Assembly (NCBI RefSeq): GCF_000090795.2
Contig: NW_003546245.1
Coordinates: 110,905 to 174,904, forward strand
Reading direction: 5' to 3'
DNA: 64,000 nt
DNA from: Amphimedon queenslandica
Taxonomy: Eukaryota; Porifera; Demospongiae; Haplosclerida; Niphatidae
Part shown: positions 56,789 to 64,000 of the stretch, one piece after another
Layout: each line of letters begins with the position of its first letter
Position numbering within the stretch: the stretch's first letter is position 1
Program-made: the position numbers and the translations under genes
The notes under the pieces: model-generated
The model's database searches: none
What the model saw: only the letters and a program-made list of their open reading frames with translations
What the model was told of the DNA's origin: nothing

Positions 56789-57186
56789 TTAATTCTTAGT
56801 AGAAGACTTGGCTTCTTTTTTATTCAAAGAACTGTCACTGTTCTTGCTTTCATCATTAACATCACTTTTTCCTTCATTAACAGTATTGCCACCATTACTG
56901 TTATCACTGCCATCATCAACAAAGAAGCAAAAATAGCCCAATACACCGAGGAGACCAGCACCAATCGTTACCCCGTAGAATGGGCTTCTTGATCTACCTA
57001 AAGTATTTATGTCCAAATATTTGTAGTCTCTTGCTGGACTACTGAGAAATGGAAGCGGCTCTTTGCTGCCTGAATATCTTCTAAATAAATGATGGAAGCT
57101 CTTCCTTACACTTTGTACAGTTAAAACTATTTAAGAAAAACAGAATTGCAAAATATTTAGAGAAATTGTAACTCACTAAAGGCCAT
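56789..57186 (-). CDS. Small one-pass protein with mitochondrial-type N-terminus
   Basis: Two exons: a short first one (ATG at 57184-57186, MAF) and a second from about 57127 to 56789. The product is about 129 residues. It starts MAFILTVQSVRKSFHHLFRR (basic, amphipathic, without acidic residues: presequence-like). A Ser/Pro stretch is followed by one TM segment (GVTIGAGLLGVLGYFCFFV) and an Asn/Asp/Ser/Lys-rich tail ending SSTKN. No family recognised. It lies tail-to-tail with RPSA and upstream, in the same direction, of CHID1. Confidence 0.65.
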
Positions 57187-57273
57187 GTTTAGAGGCGGAG
57201 CTAACTGCTTAGCCACACCCCTAAACATTAAAGAAGGCTTGGCCAGTTAAAGTTTATACAAAAAATTAATAAT

Positions 57274-59513
57274 TTACAATAAATCAAAAAAATAATCCAA
57301 TCCTTGTCCAATTTCCCATATTGATAGACCGGTACCTAACTCCGTCATTAACTGGAGTCTCTCCTGCATAGACTATAAATGAGCAACAATAATAATAATA
57401 ATAATATCAATAATAATTTATTGTTCTCTACTTTTAACGAAGGATAATAGACTAGATGCCTCATGCCACCTGCAGTTCTAATTGAATAAAATATTAATGG
57501 AATAATAATAATAATAATATTGGCGCTATTACTTGTAATTGAAGTAGTGCTCAGAACAATGATCGTCCCATTCAATCTTTGGCTTGTAATTTGACAACAG
57601 CTCAACATACCTTTTTAATAATTATTATTGTCATTATTATCATTATTATTAGTTCTTCCTACCTGTTACCTACGACAGCTGCAAAAAAGATTAATTACTT
57701 AATAAAAATACTTATTAATAACATGTATATACCGTCCATTCCACTTGGTCCAAAGTCGTACCCATAGAAATTAATACCAACAAGTAGTTTATTTCTTTTG
57801 GAAGAACCCGTGAGTTCTTTAATGCAATCCTCTACCCAGTGGAGTGGAGCAACTGGCCCAGGACTGTCATTCAGTGAGTATGATGTGTGTATTTAATGCT
57901 ATTACTTTATGTTATAGGGCACTAATGATAATACCTTTGAGGAGTTGAGTAGTCGTACGTCATCAACGAGAAGCCATCAACGTCATTTAGTAACCTCTGA
58001 TAATCTTTAGGACCAAACAATGCTGAGCTAGAATATTAAATAAAAGTAAGTAAAATAAACAAATAAATAAAAATACATTGTAACCTTACCCTTCCTTTGT
58101 AGAGGGGATGACTAGTATTAATTGCAAATTAAACTTGTGAAACTGTTTTGAAATTCTTTTGATAACGTCCGATAGTTCGCTAAAAATAACGAAATTAATA
58201 GCAATGAATGACTCAAGTAATGATAAAAACCTTTTATAGTGTCCACCTAATTGGCTCCATATCTCAAGAACAGCACCATCGAACCTGTAATTCTAAACAA
58301 TAATAATAACAATGGTTAAATATTTAATCAAAATTAAACTGACTGCAATCTGCTCGGTGATGAAGACGGCTAATTTCAATCTTTTGCTTTCGCTTGAAAA
58401 TAATTCCTGATAATCATTCATGGTCCAACCCTCAAATAATAGCCGAGGGACAATCTTTACTCCTCCTCCTCCTTCCTTCCCTCCATTTCTAACTTCCTCA
58501 ATCCATCCTGTAAAAGAGGAGATTTATTCTTAGTCACTTTTGACAAAAGTCCCTGTACTATAGTACAGGGACTTTTACCCGATTTTGGAGCAACTTAAAA
58601 AATTCATAAAAAATCTAATTTTGATCGGAATCAGTTCAAACTTTCTACACAACATTAGAACATGTATATTCACCAGAAAAACTTATAAAAATGGGGAGTT
58701 CTCTCATTTTCAATTTTGGCAAAATACCCTGTACTATAATAGTACAGTGAATTTGTGTGCAACATTGCTCCTTATCTTCTACTAACCTTGATCAATATCG
58801 TGAATACCAGTCATTTCAAACATTTGCCTAGCAGGCCTAAAATTATCAAAATAAAATTAATGAAACACATCAAAGAATTCTTTTCTGACAAGCATTACTT
58901 TATTTGTAGCCAAACTGGAGAAATATGAGTAAACTTGTTAGCAAACCATTTAGCAGTATCATAACCATGATTATTCCACTAGAAAGAGAGCTAGTATTGA
59001 TACATGTACATTTATTTATTTATTATTATTCATTTATTATTTAACTTTACAGTGCAACATAAAGTAGACATGCAAGTGTAGAGGTACTAATTATCATTGT
59101 TAATTTATAGGGGTTCCCCACCAGAGGCTTACTGGAGTTACGTAACCTAGGGACATCATTGTTTCTGGTAGCTGTCTTTTGCTTGCTGAGTTTGTAGAGT
59201 ATAATTTATGATTTTTAATAATGTCTGCATATTTGACATTTGCAGATACTAGACCTCTCTCACTAACAGTCTTTAGAGCTGCTTCTGATGCTGCATTTTC
59301 ATCCTGAGAAGGCAATAAGATCATTAATGATATTTTATTAATAATAATAATAATAATAATAATTATTATTATTAATAATAACAATCTGCTAACTGGAGTA
59401 ATTTCCTTGATCTTTTTCTTTTTCTTTTTGTCGGATTTGCTAAGTGTTCCTTCGCTTACAACAGCAGCTAAAAATATCAACAGAACAACAAAGAGGACTT
59501 TAAAATCCGCCAT
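57274..59513 (-). CDS. CHID1: CHID1, chitinase-domain containing protein 1
   Basis: More than ten exons. A signal peptide ([20 protein letters not shown]) is followed by a Lys-rich stretch. The GH18-type barrel reads [85 protein letters not shown] and [19 protein letters not shown]. The chitinase DxxDxDxE motif is replaced (FDGAVLEIW), as in CHID1/SI-CLP, which binds sugars in the secretory and lysosomal route. One intron holds satellite family 2. The start is 47 bases from the divergent JMJD8 start. Confidence 0.9.
58540..58745 (+). repeat. Satellite family 2, array d (single unit) in a CHID1 intron
   Basis: A perfect palindrome centred at 58560/58561; the 20-base core CCCTGTACTATAGTACAGGG (58551-58570) extends to 32 bases with flanking AAAAGT/ACTTTT. 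One unit follows with the core ATCGGAATCAGTTCAAACTT and ends in a second, damaged palindrome near 58727. Confidence 0.92.
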
Positions 59514-59560
59514 GTTATGGGCGTGGCTAGGTAATTTATAGCCACACCTCATATTGGAAC

Positions 59561-60888
59561 ATGTACAAAAACATGTCATTTTGTTTATTTATTGTATTTT
59601 TATTTTATTTTAGATCATCAAGCAGCTCATTCCTAACCAGCAGCAGCTCCTTCACTGCTGGACAGTCTTTCCTTAACAATTGGCCCTCCAGCCAATTTAT
59701 TAATGGGGGCTGGTGAGTAGTAATTATTAATTAACATAATAGTTATTGTTAATGATAGGGTGATACCACATAATCTAACTGATCTCACGGGACCCTGTAA
59801 TATTAAACGACTGAACAGGAACCAGGATACACTCTCGCAAGAAGAATTTGTAAAAAAGTTAATTATTAATTTATAATTATAAAATAACTATTTATAATCA
59901 ATTCAGATTTGCATATAATGAGCCGGTAATATTAATTAATGTTACGGATCAGACAGTAAGTAATAATTTAATTAATTTATAAATGAAGTGTTTCAATAGG
60001 AATTTAGAATGCATTCAACAAGAGAGCAGCTGTTATCCAAATATGGCAACTACAGTATAACTGTCACTACAGCTAATACACACTCGTATCCTAAAGGTAT
60101 TTATTAATTATTATTATTATCATTATTACTTATTACTTTATTAGCTGAAATGACGTTAAACGATTATGTTAATATTATTATGAAACCGCAAGAAGAAGGA
60201 CGACTGGGTAGTGGTAAGCAGCTGCTGTCTCTCCCTCCCTCGTCATGTGATGTGTCATGTGACAGATACTTTATATCATTTTGGTGACAATGACAGAGAA
60301 GAATGGGCTGAGCTCTTTTCAATGTATAACATTCCTCCATACACAGTCCCTGGACTAGAACCTGTCATTAGTTTTGGGTTAGCTGGTAAGGAAGAAAGAG
60401 GAGGAGAGAGTGTGTGTGAGAAAGGAGATAGAGAAGGAGCAGGGGAGAGGAGTGATGGAGGTCAGTAGTGATAATCTACTCATTACAGGGCCAGGGACTG
60501 GTGTACCTTTTCATATCCATGGACCAACTTTTGCAGAAACAATATATGGAAGGAAAGTATGACATAAATAATTATGATAATATTCACTTTTTATTAATAA
60601 ATATTGTTATTATTATTTTAGAGGTGGTTTTTATATTCGCCAAAAGTCCGGCCATTATTCGACCCAAATGGCTCCACTCTTGACTGGCTAACAAATACTT
60701 ATTTTTCACTGCCAATTAACGAGAGGCCACTTGAATGTGTACTGCAACCAGGAGAAGTGAGCCATTTTTAAAATTATAATTTATTTTTATTTTTTATTTT
60801 TTTGCAGGTGCTGTATTTTCCCGCCTATTGGTGGCATGCTACACTCAATGTTGATGCTTCAGTTTTTGTTTCTACCTTTTTAGCATAA
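59561..60888 (+). CDS. JMJD8: JMJD8, ER-lumenal JmjC-domain protein
   Basis: About eight exons. Start at 59561 (MYKNMSFCLFIVFLFYF, a signal peptide) or the Met at 59573. The body matches JMJD8 in order: DTLSQEEFVKKFAYNEPVIL, QLLSKYGNYSITVTTANTHS, DTLYHFGDNDREEWAELF, GPGTGVPFHIHGPTFAETIY, GRKRWFLYSP and VLYFPAYWWHATLNVDASVF, then VSTFLA. JmjC metal-site histidines (FHIHG, WWHATLN) are present. Vertebrate JMJD8 resides in the ER lumen; its enzyme activity is unproven. Length fits (about 260 residues). Confidence 0.92.
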
Positions 60889-61014
60889 AATTTTTTATTC
60901 ATTTTCCGGATACTTCAGTATACTTCAATAACTAATTTCTGTATACTATCAGTATAACTATAGTATATTCAGAAACATTAATATTTAGTTATTATAATAA
61001 TTAGTGTTAGTATA

Positions 61015-62347
61015 ATGTTTATAATTACTGAGTTGGAAGATTTAGTGAAGATTCAGCCATGGAAATTCCAAAGAGATACGAATGAAATCATCAAATCAAC
61101 TTTAAATAGAAAATTCTCCAACAAGGTATATTAGAATTAATGAACAGCTGCTAAAAATTGATAGATAAAAATAATGACAGGTCCTGCATAATGTCGGTTT
61201 ATGTGTCTCATTATTCGACATAATCAAAGTGAACGAGTTCTTTCTATTGGCAGGAGATGGGGCCACACAAGCTAAAAGTAAATTATAATTTTCTAAGAAT
61301 TAATTAGAGGGGTCATGATTCAATAAATTTTTAGTTAGATTCAGTTTAATTGTATTCCGTCCTTTCATTGATGAAATATTAGTTGGAAAAGTGAGGGGAT
61401 CATCTCGCTCAGAAGGAATTAGAGGTAATTATTACTAATGAAATAAATGGTTAATTAACTTGTTTATAATTAATTAGTATCATTAGGATTCTTTGATAAT
61501 GTATTAATATTACCCCAGTCAATGCCACACCCATCGAGATTGTAAGTTTAATTTATTATTATTATTATGATTTTATTATTTTTTAATTACTATTATTATT
61601 GTTGTTGTTGTTTTTATTAGTGATGATGATGAACAGTTGTGGGTGTGGCAGTATGATAATGAGGATGGTACTAATGATATGATCATTGATATTGGGCAGG
61701 ATATTAGATTTAAAGTTATTGAAGAGAAATTTATTGACATTTCACCAAAAGGTACACTAAAATTACTCAAAGGAATATGTTATACTTTTGAAAAATTTGG
61801 CCAAAGTCCCTGTACTATAGTACAGTGACTTTTACCCGATTTTGGAGTAACTTTAAAAAATCATAAAAAATCCAATTTTGATCGGAATCAGCTCAAACTT
61901 TCTGCGCAACATAAGTACATGTATATGCATCAGAAAATATCATAAAAATGAAGAATTCTCTCCTTTTCATTTTTGGTGAAATTTGGCCAAAGTCCCTGTA
62001 CTATAGTACAGGGACTTTAGCCCAATTTTTGAGTAACTTTAAAAAATCATAAAAAATCCAATTTGGATCGGAATCAGCTCAAACTTTCTGCGCAACATAA
62101 GTACATGTATATGCATCAGAAAATATTATAAAAATGGAGAATTCTCTACTTGTCATTTTTGGCACAATCTGGCCTGAGTATAGCTGTCTTTTTTTAGTAT
62201 CACAGAGTGGCAGTGAAGCACAGCAGAGCAGTAATTCACCATATACGATATATGTGAGTTATGATGTAATGTGATGTAATATGATGTCATCATTAGGGAT
62301 CTATTAGCGAATCTGGCCTAGGGCTAGTTAGTTGGTGGGACGGTTAA
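61015..62347 (+). CDS. POLR3H: RNA polymerase III subunit RPC8 (POLR3H)
   Basis: About six exons. MFIITELEDLVKIQPWKFQR, then VLHNVGLCVSLFDI, the OB-fold start FSLIVFRPFIDEILVGKVRG, FFDNVLILPQSM, EQLWVWQYD and IGQDIRFKVIEEKFIDISPK, and the ending SISESGLGLVSWWDG. This is the RPB7-like stalk subunit of Pol III, which pairs with RPC9 in initiation. About 205 residues, as in other animals. The intron before the last exons (61753-62197) holds two units of satellite family 2. Confidence 0.92.
61795..62175 (+). repeat. Tandem satellite family 2, array e, in a POLR3H intron
   Basis: Two units in forward orientation; palindrome centres at 61814 and 62000, spacing 186. Perfect CCCTGTACTATAGTACAGGG at 61994-62013; the first has one mismatch. 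Each unit has GATCGGAATCAGCTCAAACT, then TTCTGCGCAACATAAGTACA. Confidence 0.93.
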
Positions 62348-62631
62348 TTAATTATCGAAATAAGTGAAAAACTATCGTTTTATTGACAAAACTCATTTAA
62401 AATAATAATAACATTATTATTATTACGCTAAAATAATCAAAATAATAATAATAATAGTTAAATGAAAAACAATTCAAAATCAATTCGTAACTGCTACTCT
62501 AAGACAAGAACAAGAACAACAATAATAATAATAAAAGCTAAGAAAATGAGTAACTAATTCAAAAATAAAGTCTTTAAAAATTAAGACAATTCACAATAAG
62601 AAAGCCACACCAATTCCAATTATTTGTTCAT

Positions 62632-62784
62632 TTAAATGTCTTCGTCATCATCTGGCGATTCATCAGAGCGATTCAGTGGGCTGGGTCCAGCCTTATTGGA
62701 GCCACGCCTACCTGACCTACCCAATGCAGAACTAACAGTCTGACGTCTAGCACTTCTAAAGTGAGAGAGAGAGAGAGAGAGAAC

Positions 62785-62869
<85 letters not shown>

Positions 62870-64000
62870 GTAGTAGTAGGTTAATTAGCTTACGTTGATT
62901 TTGATCTGTCTCTCTGAATAGCCTCCAGCTGCTCCTGCAGTTCATCTGCTTCTCTTTGAACTCTTCTCTTCTGTGCTTGGATCCTTGCATTCTCCTCCTC
63001 TGCCTCTTCTAGTGCCCTCTTTAAAGACCTCACACGAGACTGTTGCTTATCAGCCTAAAAACAACAACAACAACAACAATGCTTTAATTATTGTTTGTTT
63101 TTTTACCTGTTGTTTGTATTGTTCGGATTGTTTTCTCTCGTCTTCAATGGCTCCGGCGTATTCCTTCAACTTCTTTTCTTGACGGCGAAGAGATCTCTTG
63201 ATTTGAGAATTATCCCTTGAAAGTTAAGAATAAATAAATACAACTGGTAACGTATGATGGTGGCTCACTTCAGAGCCATGTCTCTTTCTTCCTCTAGGGC
63301 AGCAACTCTTGACTCCATTGCAGCGACTTGAGCTTTCATCTTTCTTCCCCCAGCACTCTCAGCTTCCTCAAGACGATCCCTTAACTCTTTGACCTTTAAA
63401 AGGATCAGTAAAACGTACACCATCAAATCATGTTAACGTAGTACTTGTTTCTCAAGTGTGAGTCTGTTATTCTCCGACTGGTTGTAGTTGGACTGAAGTG
63501 ATGATATTTCTTGTGACAGTGAGTCCGCGGTCTGTTGAGCTTTCCTTGCCTTCTCAGTAGCAGCTTCACTGTTCAGTTGTTCTTCCTCAAAATCTTCTTC
63601 AAGCGTCGCTAGTCTTGTCTCTATACGTCTCTTCTCTTCAGAGAGCCCATTTCTAATAAAAGAGAAAGAGAAACAATATATATTCTTTTCTTGTTATATT
63701 TTTATTTCCTCACATTTTACTAGATACGGTAGAGAGTTCTTCCTGTGCTTCATCTCTGTCAGACTCGGCCGATCTCCTTGCCCTGTCAGCATTTTGCAGT
63801 TCCTCTTGTTTCTGTGAGAGGTCTCCCTCTAATCCCCGAACCTTCTTCTCGAGTTCTTTAACGCGCGAGATCATTTCATCTTGAGCTGCTCTTGCTTCCT
63901 CCGCAGAGAGCTGAGCATCCTTGAGCTGGTTCTGAACTTTACGATATTGTTTGACAGCTTCCTCTTTAGCTTTGGCGTCAGCCTCAGCCCGTGCCTCCCA
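62632..64000 (-). CDS. MYH10: Non-muscle myosin II heavy chain, C-terminal rod and tail (partial)
   Basis: The gene runs off the right edge. Visible exons encode a continuous heptad rod: MISRVKELEKKVRGLEGDLS, RRIETRLATLEEDFEEEQLN, KELRDRLEEAESAGGRKMKA, SQIKRSLRRQEKKLKEYAGA and SLKRALEEAEEENARIQAQK. A non-helical tail follows (SSALGRSGRRGSNKAG, then SPLNRSDESPDDDEDI). The EEE-N rod end and acidic Ser-rich tailpiece are typical of non-muscle (MYH9/MYH10-type) myosin II; the tail serines are the usual sites for CK2/PKC control of filament assembly. The symbol stands for the family; sponges predate the MYH9/10/14 split. Confidence 0.9.
62789..62879. repeat. (AAT)n microsatellite in a myosin intron
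   Basis: About 25 AAT triplets with TAG interruptions, between the penultimate and last exons. A Leu-rich reverse frame across it is spurious. Confidence 0.93.

Noticed and set aside
62673-62990. 105-codon minus frame with a long Leu run
   Set aside because: The Leu run is the (AAT)n microsatellite; the flanks are out-of-frame myosin exons.
1-64000. tRNA, rRNA, snoRNA or CRISPR-like arrays
   Set aside because: None recognised by eye on either strand. Short repeated words found are satellites or microsatellites without the spacer pattern of CRISPR. Small RNAs in introns (for example RPSA) cannot be excluded without a covariance search.

Overview
This looks like nuclear DNA of an early-branching animal. 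Genes are split by many very short GT-AG introns (often 40-80 bases, AT-rich), intergenic spacers are tens to a few hundred bases, and the orthologues are metazoan (mLST8, Caskin, WDR90, tweety, NCLX, USP1, MEIG1, non-muscle myosin II). Gene density and intron size fit a demosponge such as Amphimedon queenslandica, but that is an inference: no rRNA or mitochondrial sequence is present to prove it. There are no operons, CRISPR arrays or bacterial elements. One assembly gap (N run) lies at 27358-27608.

Layout. 1-2.3 kb: first codons of a leftward gene, then NUDT1 (MTH1), a RING/TRAF-zinc-finger gene and a truncated gene copy. 2.3-6.4 kb: a rearranged zone with a 5'-truncated EXOC3, a satellite array, and a second plus a fragmentary third copy of the RING/TRAF gene. 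6.1-9.8 kb: two convergent genes with CaaX-like C-termini (one an IFI44-like GTPase) and a kinase with a myristoylation-type N-terminus. 9.8-20.4 kb: UQCRC2, a two-pass membrane protein with a PPxY tail, an intronless 1120-residue ankyrin protein, and mLST8. 20.5-24.8 kb: tweety chloride-channel homologue, a CD225/dispanin protein, EVG1/UPF0193. 24.8-33.8 kb: WDR90/POC16 and USP1. 34.0-45.5 kb: Caskin, MEIG1, a MAD1-like coiled coil, a nuclear-type LRR protein. 45.6-53.3 kb: NCLX, a secreted orphan, PEX10, B3GNTL1, NDUFA3. 53.4-64 kb: DNAJC11, RPSA, a small membrane protein, CHID1, JMJD8, POLR3H and the tail of myosin II.

Most genes are housekeeping and functionally unrelated. Groups that may be meaningful are: the cilium/centriole genes (EVG1 and WDR90 share a 90-base divergent promoter with two RFX X-box-like motifs; MEIG1 has one too); membrane-anchored signalling genes around 6-10 kb; and several divergent pairs whose start codons lie only 47-101 bases apart. 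Many genes here are, from memory, also linked in human (16p13.3: MLST8, CASKIN1, WDR90, JMJD8; 7p22.3: NUDT1, MAD1L1, TTYH3).

The most unusual DNA is a pair of related intronic satellites, with units of about 177 and 186 bases, that share a core of about 70 bases. The second carries a perfect palindrome of 20-32 bases. They account for most of the unusually long introns in this window.
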